Assembly (NCBI GenBank): GCA_013433145.1
Contig: CM024170.1
Span: 1-64,000, forward strand
DNA length: 64,000 nucleotides
Direction of reading: 5' to 3'
Source: Ascaris suum
Lineage: Eukaryota; Nematoda; Chromadorea; Rhabditida; Ascarididae
This document shows, piece after piece, positions 1 through 10,679 of the stretch; the first letter of the stretch is position 1; every line of letters starts with the position of its first letter. Both the position numbers and the translations under genes were made by a program. The notes under the pieces were generated by a model, which did no database searches, was not told where the DNA came from, and saw nothing but the letters and a program-made list of their open reading frames with translations.

Positions 1-4
1 AACT

Positions 5-164
5 TCAACGTTTAGCAAAGATGGCCACGAAATTAAAACTTTTAACGCCCAAAGGTGGCATAAAATTATTTAGGGTCAGTCTGCTAGAGATTAAATGTTG
101 CCTTAGTTCACTGGGGTACAGCCTCTCAGAAATTTCTTCATTTTGATTCGACTGGCACATACCC
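5..164 (-). CDS. Candidate exon running to the left edge, unknown protein
   Basis: A minus-strand frame is open to the window edge. It starts just after a possible acceptor (pyrimidine-rich CTGCCTTTAAG) and encodes a polar peptide beginning MCQSNQNEEISERLYPSELR. Charged and hydrophobic residues alternate as in ordinary protein. The 3' end lies outside the window. A competing plus-strand frame starts at an ATG near 20 and runs about 41 codons, so the strand is not certain. No family recognised. Confidence 0.28.
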
Positions 165-712
165 CTTAAAGGCAGCACAATAGGGAAGTATGTAAAGGGA
201 AGTGCACTGCCAAAGGAACGACGAACATATATCAGCAATTTTTTGATCACTGAACTGCGCATGAAGTACTTTGCACCTTAGGCAAAATTCAGTGGCAAAA
301 ATTTCTTATCAAAAGGCCCCATTCAGTTTTCGGTCATTGTTCCACTGCTACGCACAGCAAACGGCCGCTCTCCTCGGTGGTTCCTCCAGCACCTGTCAGC
401 AAAACCTGCGGTCGAGGAAAAAAAATGTCAACATATTTTAAAGCTTTATCCCATTGCAACGCACTTCGTTCACTTCGATCAACGATCTTTGTCTAAATCT
501 AAGCTGTGGAATTAGAAAAAAAGTAATTCACTTCAACTCATTATCTTCCAGCTATTATAAAATAAACACGGTTAGTCCTTATAAGAACCACGAACACTCC
601 GAATACAACAGTTTTCAGACATGTACCGGGGAGAACAACTGAAGAACATCTCGAAGTACTGATAACTTTAAGGGGAAGAAAGGGAGGGTAAGCATGATGG
701 ATAGTGGCATAC

Positions 713-769
713 AAAAAGAATGATGTAATCCGTAGACTTGATACACGTCGCCGGGGAATAGCATTGAAA
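713..769 (-). CDS. Candidate 57-nt exon, Cys-containing
   Basis: Acceptor ending AATAACAG and donor GTATGC bound a 57-nt open frame, phase 0 at both ends, reading FQCYSPATCIKSTDYIILF. It is phase-compatible with the exon upstream on the same strand at 975-1037, so the two may belong to one gene. The two cysteines and hydrophobic end would fit an extracellular or membrane-proximal segment. Family unknown. Confidence 0.38.
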
Positions 770-974
770 CTGTTATTGAACCGTTAAAACATGCTTTGCA
801 AACATCTACGATTTTGTGTTTAATTTTTATTCGCTAATAAATTTACGATAAAGCCCGATCACACTTAGGTCATATGCTCATATTTTTTGAATAATACGCA
901 GATATAGCTCGTGCTTTTTGTACGATGCAATAGTGCGATAAAAGTGGGGCTAATAAAAATTCACCGAAACTGAC

Positions 975-1037
975 CAGAAATCCCATATCCTCGTGCACCA
1001 CATCGCTGTACTCAAGAAAGGCGTCGACCATCGTTGC
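975..1037 (-). CDS. Candidate 63-nt exon, unknown protein
   Basis: After the acceptor TTTTACTGTGCAG a 21-codon frame reads ATMVDAFLEYSDVVHEDMGF and ends at a GTCAGT donor, phase 0 on both sides. It is GC-richer than its surroundings and purine-first codons dominate. The next minus-strand exon (713-769) continues in phase. A weaker donor, GTGAAT, lies 10 nt further on. Upstream, a frame containing SENYWNLGNEK could be a preceding exon, but the intervening intron would be only about 32 nt. No family recognised. Confidence 0.4.
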
Positions 1038-1908
1038 CTGCACAGTAAAACGATGATATTTAGAGGTACAGCCCAAAAAATGAGCTTTTCATTTCCGAGA
1101 TTCCAGTAGTTTTCAGAAGCAATTATTCCAGAAGAGAAAAAACGGATGAGAGAGAGAGGTGAAAAAGGTTTCTGCATTTGTAGGTTCATAAGGTAGAGCT
1201 CGACTTCAGCAGCTTTGAAAGCCTAATCTCATAACTCCCTAAAACGTTCTAAAACCATGGAAGATCAGTGGCAGAAACTCGTTAATTTGCATAATATAGC
1301 AGGATCAAGACGGAAGGGAAAGAAAATATATTACGTGATGTGAGATATAAGACCGCTTTTCGTAAAGGTTAGGGTGGAAAATATGAGGGCGGAGAATGGG
1401 CTTTGAGGAGGGTAGGAAAGAACAGGTATAATGCTTTTCAGGGAAGGCCTTTCGAGTGATATAAATGGATGAGGTGTTATACTCTCCCAAGGGTAAATAT
1501 TTGAGGAAAATTTAGCTAGAGAGCCGGATTTCCGAAAAAAAGATATCGCATGATGCGATACTAACCGCACTCTGGAGACGCTAGAAAGTTGATTAACAAG
1601 AAATCGTCAATGAATGTAGTTTCGGCGGCCATAATTCAAATAACAATATGGCCGTTACGGTACTTAAAATAGTTGTTCCCTTTAAGCATTTCTTAGAAAT
1701 TAAAAACTGTGACACTGCATCTCATTGCCCGCTGATTGCTTGCAGCTGGTTAACGGCGCACTTCCACTCCCCTCCTCTGCACTGTATTTTGCACACTCAT
1801 ATCCCGTATCTCGAGACCATCCCAACTTTAGATCTCGCTGAATTTTAGAGGGCTGAAGTCTTAAAAACTGCAAAGAACCAGATATGAGGAAAATCGCGTA
1901 TTTTATCG

Positions 1909-2054
1909 AAACATAGGACCAAGTCGAATTTAAGCCGGCGATATTCCAACGATCCCAAACATCTTCGGTTTCGCGTCATAATCGAGTTGATGGGGCCAAG
2001 GCAGACATTATAGAATGCGACAGAAGTGAAGTAATTATGGACATTTTTAAGCAC
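1909..2054 (-). pseudogene. Non-LTR retrotransposon reverse-transcriptase remnant (CR1-like)
   Basis: The minus-strand frame contains CLGSLEYRRLKFDLVLCF, preceded by VHNYFTSVAFYN. The order FT..(L/A)F followed by LGLxSLExRRLRxDLILxYKI is characteristic of the C-terminal part of the reverse transcriptase of CR1/jockey-type LINEs in many animals. Only about 45 codons remain. The frame is lost after the motif, and no endonuclease, polymerase core or 3' tail is visible nearby. It is therefore a dead fragment. The family assignment is by pattern recognition only. Confidence 0.5.
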
Positions 2055-3288
2055 TGCAGTGAAGGAAATAAAATAAGGAAACTATATAGGTGGTACGATA
2101 TTTCAGGATAGAACGAGAGTATTCAAATGAAACTTTGCGGTTAGTGTTCAGGACAACTAGGCTGCAACACATAAAGGATGCAATTTGCACAGCGGATTAT
2201 TTCTTCGCAATGGAAGCACTCCAACTACTGTCCAATTATACGCATTATTATGCAATCCAATGAGTTCCCTTCAACAAGAAACAATTAGGAACCAATTGAA
2301 TGTATTCAAACAGCTTTTTACACGCACCGCTCACAAGCGACCGTTTCCTGGTCTTTTATACTTGAATTATGGTAAATATATCTCCGATACTAAATCATTC
2401 AAATATGGACGTGATGAGCTCGATTTCACTTTATGTCATCAAATTGTCAATATTTTTGCGAGACACCTTTTGAAAACATGTTTGACCTTCCTCCCATGTG
2501 GTTACACACGTCAATTAATTTGAAAGGTATTGAAATTAAATTCGGTATAGGACGTTTTACCGTGTTCTTTCGTTCTTTCCTGGAACATTTCTCTAATTGA
2601 GCAATGTGCTCGCCTCAGATCTGTCAGTTTTTATTCGCTGGCTCCAAGCTTACGGCCTCTGCGAAACCTGCAGTCCCCATATTGTTTCAACGATTTCATC
2701 TCAACCAATCTCATGAATTTTTTGATGACTCAATACGCTTCTTTCAGTGTTTACATTTATGACAGTACCATTCAATAAAGACTTCATATCCTAGAAAATT
2801 GTCAAACTTCTTAATTCTAGTACTAGTGCTTCCCCATGCACAAACACGAAGTTGCCCAACACATCTACACAAAACAAGAGACCACTGTGGTTGATGTTCG
2901 CAAACAACTCAAGCACTACTAACAATTTTTCCGATGTAAACATATAATAAAAACGAATCCAAAACTTCAAACTACATTCGCAGTTACGTCGCTCGATTGG
3001 TCGAACATCACAACGTCACACGCGGGAGAATCACAATTTCAAATTTATGATCGTTTCGAAATATTCGTTTTGAGAAATCACCTATTTAAAATTCGACTAA
3101 TTTCCGCCTCACTTCGCAATTTTCTTTAATGGGTCGAAATTTGAGCATTTGAAAAATACAATTATTGAACACGGAAGGGTCTCCATATATTAGCAATAGC
3201 ATAACGAATAGAATGGTTATTATTGGATATTACGCCAAACAGTGAACTGTAGTGTAGAGATAATGAAGCGAGTAAAGTGTTATTGCAG

Positions 3289-3377
3289 AAAGGATGGGAA
3301 AATTATTGTAAGCAGAAAAAGGCGAAAAAGTTTAGTCGATCGTCGAGGAAAAGCATCGAAGCGAATGTTGGACTGAG
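3289..3377 (+). CDS. Candidate exon, lysine-rich
   Basis: Acceptor TTATTGCAG and donor AG|GTAAAC bound 89 nt, 29 codons plus 2 nt (phase 0 to phase 2). The peptide starts KGWENYCKQKKAKKFSRSSR and is strongly basic, like a nuclear localisation segment or an RNA/DNA-binding surface. The minus-strand frame here looks like a simple antisense. A matching next exon was not fixed. Family unknown. Confidence 0.45.
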
Positions 3378-3773
3378 GTAAACAAATTGCAAGAGTGAAA
3401 AACGAATTTGATGCATTCGGCAATGAATTAATTGGGTTGAGTCCATATTGATCCACCAAGTATGCTTCATCTTTTTTTTTTCTTTTTGCAAGCTTTTCCC
3501 TTATAGTTTCTTAATATTTTAATTATTTGATGGCAGCCTTTTCAACAACATTTCCTTTTATTTTACGCACACTCGCATCTTTATATACCCGCATCTACGA
3601 GCCTTTCTAATGTAGCAGTTTTCCCAAAGTAACTAATAACTTCATCTTATAAATTTAACCATTCTAACACGAATGTTTTATCGTACTTAGCTTCAGCTAA
3701 CCAATATCTGAAGTAGATACAAATAACTTTATGTTTTCTATGTAATGAACATTTCATAAATGTTCTATCATAC

Positions 3774-4091
3774 GAATTCTTTCTGCAAGTAGTTGAAAAA
3801 GCGCGGCTCATATGCTTTGTATTTGCATTTTGTGGCATTCGGCTGTGCTTCGGCAGTGGAATAAACGGAAAAACAGGCCACGACTATTGGTGCGATAAGC
3901 GCTTCTTCATTTCGAAGCACGTTGCATAATAAAGCATGAAAACATCTAACGGTTAATAACTCGCAGAAAACACGATGATCCACAGTAAAATTGAAGATAA
4001 GAAGAGGATAGGAAGTAGACCCATACTGGTCAAATACTATTACCTTAATTTTTATGCTTCGCGAATTGAAAGTATCAGACAGACACACCAT
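3774..4091 (-). CDS. Candidate long exon or ORF, unknown protein
   Basis: A minus-strand frame of about 106 codons ends at a good donor (GTATGA, phase 0). Its last part, STAEAQPNATKCKYKAYEPR, has clear coding character. The first half is more hydrophobic and may instead be intron, with the exon starting at an internal AG. Length alone is not significant here. No family recognised. Confidence 0.33.
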
Positions 4092-4142
4092 ATATAAATA
4101 AACACATAGATAGAGGCATCACCTCGCAGTAATGCGCTTTAG

Positions 4143-4230
4143 CAGTTTCCGGTTGCGCACAACAGTTACTACCGTTCATTTGTGCGATTATGGAATCAGC
4201 GTCAAACTGCTATGCAAATCTGAGTTGAAA
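4143..4230 (+). CDS. Weak candidate terminal exon
   Basis: After a CGCTTTAG acceptor two frames stay open, one ending TGA at about 4219 and one ending TAA at about 4228, where AATAAA overlaps the stop. Both read like protein (for example FPVAHNSYYRSFVRLW). The two cannot both be real and no upstream exon was linked. Confidence 0.22.
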
Positions 4231-4712
4231 TAAATAGCTCTTCGAAATATTCGGAGAGAGGTTTTACATCATTTTTCTTGATTCTTCCAATTCTTTACAC
4301 AAATTCCCGTAAATAAACAGATGCATCAGTTTTGATTCGTGCTTTAAAGGTACTGCTGAGTTCGCTAGATAAGCCTCATTTACTCATCAGCTTTTTCTGT
4401 TGTTTTGTCTCGTTATGTTTGTGTTATGTATTTGTCTCATTACGCATTCATTCTCTTTGTCATATTAATGAACATTTCTTTACAGTAAAATAAACTCCGT
4501 TGTCGAGTGTCCTCCAAATCATTTCTACCCATGGATGTCTACGCATTTAGTGGCAAAAGTAATTAATGTCTATGCATGGCAAAAGTATATCCAGAAGTGA
4601 GGACGTCCGCCAAAATCCGAACAAAACATCTTCCATCACATCTGAAATGATTTTGTTTACCGTTCAATAAAACAAAATAGAACATTCTACTTCCATTCTT
4701 TTTTCTGCCCTC

Positions 4713-5319
4713 GTGCGTACCTCTCTAGAAACGGATCGATTCCTTCCACCTACTTGTCCACCTCCTTTCTATCCAAGAACCTCTTTCTGCAGTTCTGATG
4801 CTCGCCTTTGGTTACCCTGCTGCATGGCCTGCCATCGGCTGAGAAATGCCGTTCTTTTTAGTTTCTATATATCAGCTGACCAATATTTGTATACTGAATT
4901 TAACTTCACTATGTCAGTTCGCAAACGCGGTTGTTGCACTATAAAATCTGAATTTTTAATAAGTTTCTATTCAGCAAATTTTGCTCAAAGGGCATATGAC
5001 AACACCATACCCGTTTGCACATGTTGTGCGTGTGCCCATAAGTCCAATAGAAATTTGGGGCGGTCTCAGGTCTAGAGTTAGAGCAGTGAAATTTGACGAG
5101 TATTACTGCACCACAGGACGACTGCTATGCCCAGTTCGATTTCGAATACTACTCCCTTATTTGAGACACTCTTATAGACGCCATGAAAGTTGCAACTCAA
5201 TTTCTTTTGATATCCAATGTGATGCACTCTTCGAAACAATTTTCAGCAAAGATTATTTCATGCAGTCAGTGGAGAAGAGAAGAGCATATAGGAGTTATTT
5301 GAGTTTTCTTTTCGAATAA
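4713..5319 (+). CDS. Two overlapping plus-strand ORFs, coding status doubtful
   Basis: Frames of about 120 codons (4713-5075) and 112 codons (4981-5319) overlap. The first follows a CTCTTTCTGCAG acceptor near 4788 and is Cys-rich (LPCCMACHRL). The second contains WGGLRSRVRAVKFDEYYCTT. Neither length exceeds what chance gives in this DNA, and no clean exon pair could be built. They could be exons of one gene or a decayed element. Confidence 0.22.
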
Positions 5320-5599
5320 GGAGGATTCGGCCCGATTCAGAGAAACTAACAAGTGACACCCTTGTTGAAGCATCCTAATAGCCTGGGCTGACATTATTTT
5401 AGCCGCTGACAGCACCTTCGGGAATACGACTAAAATTGCATATTGCATCAGCCTATCTAGCATACAGTGAACAAGGTAGATTGTTCGACTGGACATTTTA
5501 GTCTTGCAACTGAATTCGACAACATTCACAAAGCTGTTTCAATCCTGTTTTTTAACGCGTAAATTTGGATACGGTCGCTGAATTTTGCAGGTTGCCATC

Positions 5600-5720
5600 G
5601 GAAAAATTTGAACATTTTTTTGTTGCTTTTTCACCGCGATGAATTGAAAAGCGGCAGTCGAATATAATCGGTCGCTTCAAAAGATCGCCCGCGCATTCCC
5701 ACCTCTTCGAATGGAGGCGA
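5600..5720. repeat. Possible dispersed repeat, non-coding
   Basis: A GC-richer block (GCCCGCGCATTCCCACCTCT and flanks) with no open frame or splice sites, followed by AT-rich DNA. Its look is that of an old dispersed element. No second copy exists in this window, so the call rests only on appearance. Confidence 0.18.
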
Positions 5721-5894
5721 TGGATTTCTGCATAAATTCATTCAGGTGTTTCAAAAATAATAATAATAAACTTTCAACTTAGACTCTTCAGTGATAGCCG
5801 TTTGTGCACGCAAAATACGAATAATATTTACTAAAACTGATTCATTGAACGCATAAATATTTATATCTCTAAGCCTATGCAACGTTTCGTACCT

Positions 5895-6078
5895 TTAGCC
5901 AATTCCTTTAAAAAAGCATTTTTCATTGTCGCGTTCATATATGAAGCCGCACTTCGCATACGTTAATGTTGCTTCGTCAGCATAGTCAAAAAGCCTTAAC
6001 GCATACGTTAGTGCAATATAAAATTGTTTTCGTTCGCGCAATATGAGACAGCATAGGTTGCCTGCATCTCCTTGTTTG
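5895..6078 (-). CDS. Candidate terminal exon, unknown protein
   Basis: A polypyrimidine acceptor (TTTTTTTCTTCTATGAG) leads into a frame containing GDAGNLCCLILRERKQFY and LFDYADEATLTYAKCGF and ending in TAA at 5895. The peptide has helical character (alternating Ala/Leu/Tyr), which hints at a repeat-type helical domain, but no family is identifiable. Two 14-bp direct repeats (CGCATACGTTARTG) lie inside the exon. Confidence 0.38.
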
Positions 6079-6589
6079 CTCATAGAAGAAAAAAATTTCG
6101 TAGGGTGAAAATTGGTGAAGATTACTTCATAAATATCATTTCTATACAAGGTAGAAAACATGGAAACGCAAGCGACAATTCATTCGAAACGTCACATAAC
6201 TGTCGAAAACACAATCAAACTTGCAATAGCTCTTGTGATTCCGGATGTTCTCGCCCGTAGAATGATTATAATTACCTATAGCTCTTTATTGTGAAAACAA
6301 TCCAACTGATAACATATTTGTTGCACTTCAATAATGGTGTTAGCTGTTCATGATCCGAGGATGTGTTTGCTTGTGGACATATAACAAAAGCTTATTCCGA
6401 AAATCGTTCATCGACCGCAATGAATTCGTTGAAAACAACCATATCTTCTCACAATCCACGCAGAAAGAACGAACATAAGTTGAGGGCGTTTAAGATTCTA
6501 CTGTATTGCTCTAAGATTGCGCCTCCTGTTTCCAAACGTATATCAATACAGTTCTTCTCAGGGATGAGAGGAGTTGGGGAGTAAGGAGA

Positions 6590-6599
6590 GGGGGGGGGG
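6590..6599 (+). repeat. G10 homopolymer
   Basis: Ten consecutive G in a GGAGAGG context. It is the only G-oriented member of a set of C/G homopolymer tracts in this window; the others are C-runs on the plus strand. Confidence 0.95.
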
Positions 6600-6650
6600 A
6601 TTGTTTTGAATCACTTACTGGGAAGTTGCAAGTAGAAAAGGCTCACTACA

Positions 6651-6803
6651 ATGAAGGGCGCTGGTTTGGCGATGCAAGCGGAAAACCTCACTACGATAGG
6701 AGAAATAAAAGGCGCTCATCTAGCGAGCATACATCTATCTTTATGTCTTATTTGTAGTGTTCACCAAGGCAAAGTAACTGACGTTTGCAATCAGTTCGTA
6801 TGA
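6651..6803 (+). CDS. Possible 50-aa small ORF
   Basis: ATG to TGA with 50 codons, beginning MKGAGLAMQAENLTTIGEIK. About two thirds of codons start with a purine, which is unusual for random AT-rich DNA. No signal peptide, no recognised family, and no splice sites were needed. A competing frame over the same bases is also open for about 38 codons, so coding status is unsure. Confidence 0.22.
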   Translation: MKGAGLAMQAENLTTIGEIKGAHLASIHLSLCLICSVHQGKVTDVCNQFV

Positions 6804-7288
6804 TTCCATTAACACTATAAGAATTGTTTTAAAACAAAATGTTATGAAATTTCTATCTGGTCGATTTTTACCAAAGGTGGCCTTAAACTGGATGGAGCTC
6901 TTCGAGGAAAATCAAAACACTGACCTTCATCAATGATCATAAACCTCAAATTGTTGTAAACATAGAGATTTGTAGGAATGGAAATAAATAGAAAAATTCC
7001 TTCGGTGAAATGAGAAGAGACAAACTATTGTGAATTCTCGGTTGTTCTATGTTGCTCGCGCTTAATCGGTTCAAACCGGCGTTTCTTAGGTCCTTCTTTT
7101 GACCATCACAGCCTTGAGAACATTCCTCTTGTTCATGTAGATATTCAATTATGTTGTTTAGATTTGAAATGCGTCAAAGATTTCGAATGTGAAAAGAAAC
7201 TTGGAATGTAGGAAAGTTACTTGTTCGTGAGCGGCATTTTTGCAGAGTACTGGTTTAATATAAGCGGTGTTAAATCTTGTCGTCACAG

Positions 7289-7507
7289 AATTCAGGAGCA
7301 CAAAGAATTTTGTCTAGCATAGCCAAAGTCGAAAATATCAGCACTCAGTCAGGAAGGAGGGTTGAAGTTAGCGACTCGACGGTATATCTGGCAGCTTTTG
7401 ACATCATATCAGCTAAGAATACAGCAAAATATGCAACAAAGGGAATGCAACGACAACTCAAACGGAATAGACTCCAGCGTAACATCGTCATAACTAGAAA
7501 AGCGTAA
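7289..7507 (+). CDS. Candidate terminal exon, 72 codons
   Basis: The acceptor TTGTCGTCACAG opens a 72-codon frame, phase 0, ending in TAA. It starts NSGAQRILSSIAKVENISTQ and ends in a basic stretch (MQRQLKRNRLQRNIV). GC content and codon pattern mark it out from its surroundings. A donor-like GTATAT after codon 27 (ACG|GTATAT) gives an alternative shorter exon. It is not phase-compatible with the plus-strand exon at 8245. Family unknown. Confidence 0.5.
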   Translation, partial: NSGAQRILSSIAKVENISTQSGRRVEVSDSTVYLAAFDIISAKNTAKYATKGMQRQLKRNRLQRNIVITRKA

Positions 7508-7730
7508 CTTCGTTCTGTTCGCAAGCGTTTCTGCGACCAGTTCATCCAATCAGTGCGACCGCAAAGCGCATATAAGTGTGCTGGTCGCTCTATCATTCTA
7601 GTTTCCTCTGATCGTAATTCATGTGTTTATAGCCGCGGCTGCTTGCCAGAAACCAACGTCAACAGCGGATTCAGAGAATCTGAATTGAAACTGAACATAA
7701 ATTGAACACAAAGTTGTGCCTGAGAACAGC

Positions 7731-7918
7731 TCTTTTTCGTGTGAACGACTTTCCTGTCGACAGCACGGCACATGGGTAGCGCTGAGCAGTTAGTGAACTT
7801 AAGCACCATATACATCCACGATTCAAGATCATCTCGTCTATGTTGTTGCCTCGACCGATGAAAATAAGGCGACGCAAAGCGGATGGTCCCCAGAAATCTC
7901 AGTAGCTTTATCGGCAAC
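7731..7918 (-). CDS. CK1/TTBK-like protein kinase exon, possibly decayed
   Basis: After the acceptor GCACGTTTAG the frame reads RFLGTIRFAS, then RRDDLESWMYMVLKFT, then ALPMCRAVDRKVVHTKK. This is the order seen in casein-kinase-1/tau-tubulin-kinase family proteins: GT(x)R(Y/F)AS of the activation region, the RRDDLES(W/L)xY segment of subdomains IX-X, and LPWxxxxDxxxVxxxK. This family is much expanded in nematodes. The Trp of the LPW motif is Met here and the frame degrades after the last motif. No exon with the HRD/DFG catalytic motifs was found upstream on this strand, so this may be a pseudogene fragment or part of a gene with long introns. Confidence 0.6.
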
Positions 7919-8244
7919 CTAAACGTGCAGTTTGCAGCAAAAAATTCTAGAACAGATTAACATACATGGTACAGCATCGCTTAAAATATTTCTCACAGTA
8001 ACAAAAGGGCAAAAAGACAAAAAGAATGAGCTAGAAATAAGAAAGCCGCTAATGAGATACAATCGGGTTCTTATCTTCTCTAGGAGGTCGTCGTCATCGC
8101 GTTCATCATCATTCGCAGTGCGTTTTTGCAAAAGTTGCAAAATCGCTCCGAAACAATCTTTACATGAGGCTGTAAGAAGCTTTAATATTAAGATGATGTA
8201 GTTATATGTGCAAACATATGGGCTATATTCACGCATAACTGCAG

Positions 8245-8389
8245 GCGCCCAAGAGCTGGAGCAACTGGGCCAGTGGAAAGGCTACCTCGGAAGAAAGTGG
8301 CGAAAACGCAGCCGGATTTCTCCCCTGTCGACATAGCAGCATTGCCTGCTCATTTCGCAGCTGAACAGGTGTCCGAAACAATACGATCT
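8245..8389 (+). CDS. Well-delimited exon, unknown protein
   Basis: Bounded by an acceptor (ATAACTGCAG) and a perfect donor (TCT|GTAAGT), 145 nt, leading phase 1 nt, ending in phase 0. The frame includes VERLPRKKVAKTQPDFSPVD and ALPAHFAAEQVSETIRS: basic, then an acidic/hydrophobic part. Splicing over a 47-nt intron to 8437 keeps phase. No family was recognised; the PVDIAALPAHFAAEQ segment is the best search query. Confidence 0.6.
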
Positions 8390-8436
8390 GTAAGTTTTTT
8401 TTTTGATTTCAGGTTTCAGGCTACAATTTTTTTCAG

Positions 8437-8460
8437 GCAAGATTTCAAGCTACAATTTGA
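8437..8460 (+). CDS. Possible short terminal exon of the 8245 gene
   Basis: The acceptor TTTTTTTCAG, 47 nt downstream of the 8389 donor, gives seven codons (ARFQATI) and a TGA in phase. A nearer TTTCAG would leave an intron of only 23 nt, too short. The short duplicated text (TTTCAGGCTACAATTT and TTTCAAGCTACAATTT) makes the exact 3' end uncertain, and no AATAAA follows closely. Confidence 0.35.
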   Translation, partial: ARFQATI

Positions 8461-9039
8461 AGTATTTCGAGCCTTCGCGTTTAAAACGCTTGGAAATGTC
8501 AGGAATTCAGAACCGAATGGTTATCGCATTGCTCGTCTAGTACCTTGTTATCCTCTATTCTTTCCTACGCTGAATTCACATGCTGCAATACTGCAAATTC
8601 GCTTGTTGTCTTTTAACGGCGATCCGTAAGCTCGTTCCCATCCGGATGCGAAATGATACGAGATGAGTACCCAGGTTTTTTTTTTCAGTTAGCCAGGGAA
8701 CAGGTGTAGACCCTTGTAGGGGAACTAAACAAGATAATGTCTGCAAATAATAAAGAGGTGGGAGCCCAGAAATTTTCAAATGTGATGTGATGGTTCAACC
8801 AGATTCGAGAATTTTCAAGAAGTTTTCGATGGTCGTTCGGCTCGAGATTGGGGGCTTCTAGAGGATCTTCAGAAATATCCTGGAAGTTGGAATGTCTCGA
8901 GGCGAAATTCCGATGCTGCCTAACTTGAAATCGATGACTGTGGTTCCCTAATGAGACGCCCATGTTTCCGCTGTCTCTATTGATTGATGGCTGATTTTCT
9001 ACTATCTTGTTATTGGTACGGTAAAGCCAATCAGTCAAA

Positions 9040-10540
9040 GATACCGTCATTTATTTCGACATTCGATCGTGCCGATACTGCCAAAAACAGAATATTGCCT
9101 TAAATCTTTTGCGTCCACATTTGAAGGATCACCTCTGAGTTGAAGGAGGTCCAAAGTTTCTACCTACGCCGCATTCAAATGATATAGGCGACAATCTAAA
9201 TGGTCCAAGGAAACCGATCTCCACAGAATGGGATTTAGAAGAGTCAAGTGTCTCTGCATACATATGAACTGTAGTTTGTTTGTAGCAAATTCGAAGCGCA
9301 ACTTCCATAACAGAAACGTGACTGTCATGTGCAAGAAAACCCATACGGCTTTTATTTTCCTTAGTCATTTTATTCAAGCAAATGCGAGCGCTCAATTTCT
9401 AAATATTTATGCTTTCCTTCATTTTTTCGTAATTGATGGAAAAAGTATCACCTATTTCACAGACGTTTTTGCATTCACGAATATCAGACGTTGTGAACAA
9501 CTCTCGATGGCACGGTCAACGTAAAAGGAAGCAAGAGATAACGGTTTTTTAAAACTAATTTGCCAGGTAACTTCTACTAAAGCCTAGTTGCTTTAGGCCG
9601 AAAGATGAATGCAAAAAAAATTTTTTTTTCACGTACCTAGAATAGAATTTCTAGCATATTCACTGAAAAGTTTAGCTGGACAGATAGGACTGAACTGGTG
9701 CTTTCTTGGCCAAAGGAATATGGTTGAAAATCTCACATCTCCTCATTACGAGGTGGCAAAGAGCTGCTTCAGCACTTTTACCAGAAAATATTGTATATTT
9801 CATACCGTCCAGCCACGAAACTTGCGGTCTTTTGGAAAAGCCTGAGAAAGTGTGGGCTTTTTTGAGTCAAAGATTAAAAACACCAAATTGAATAGTTAGG
9901 AGAACGCTATATACGATCACTTAAAGAGATTACATATAGTAGACATTCAACAATTTGCATTACACAGCAAAAATGCCTCGAAATGTCATTATCATTATAA
10001 TAGGGAAGTAAGCACTTCAAATACCTTGCAACACAACATGTAATTTTAAGAAGCACTAGGTTATGACAGGATTTATGCCCGGAGGTTACCGCATGCAATA
10101 ATACACGGAGAACAATGAAACAATACCTAGCAATGCGCTTCATCCCATTTCTTACAAAATCAAAAATCGATCTGCAAATTTCATGCGTTTCTCATCACCA
10201 ATATTTGATGCAACGATCAGTCGCTCTGAGCAAAGAGGTGATTTTTGAGAGGCGTCCCTGTAATGAAGGATATAATATCGTGAATCGAGCCCCGGTAATC
10301 TCAAAGATAAAAATAGACCGAACATCAGGACACACTAGCAGGAATACATACTTACATCACCGCATTGTCGCCCATTATGCGCTTTTTGCAAAAACCTACA
10401 AAAAACGCGCAATAAACAGAGAGTACAACTTCACAACTACATGGAACATTCACCTCCGATGCACCTTTCTAATCGCTATAGTCGGTTAATGAAAGCAGTG
10501 GAATGCAATAACAACATGAGAAAAAGTTAGGAACAGTCAA
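9040..10540. other. No convincing gene
   Basis: Several open frames of 60-125 codons on both strands lack matching splice sites and have no coding character; they are of the length expected by chance. Nothing else was seen. Confidence 0.4.
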
Positions 10541-10557
10541 TGACCAACGTTGTGTAC

Positions 10558-10614
10558 CCTTGCGGAGATGGCGCACTGGCCCTTCGAGGGCATATGTTCT
10601 CTCGCTGATGCAGA
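10558..10614 (-). CDS. Candidate 57-nt exon
   Basis: Acceptor CAATCGGCAG and donor AAGG|GTACAC enclose 57 nt of clearly GC-richer DNA than its surroundings. All three frames are open, so the reading is ambiguous. The phase-0 frame gives SASAREHMPSKGQCAISAR. Without a linked neighbour the strand and frame stay provisional. Confidence 0.3.
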
Positions 10615-10679
10615 CTGCCGATTGACGGCAAACTTGCGAGATTACCGAACACAACTCGCATAGGAGAGTGACAACCAAG

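Noticed and set aside
9609..10143. Several 60-80 codon ORFs on both strands
   Set aside because: No codon bias, no splice sites, typical random frames.
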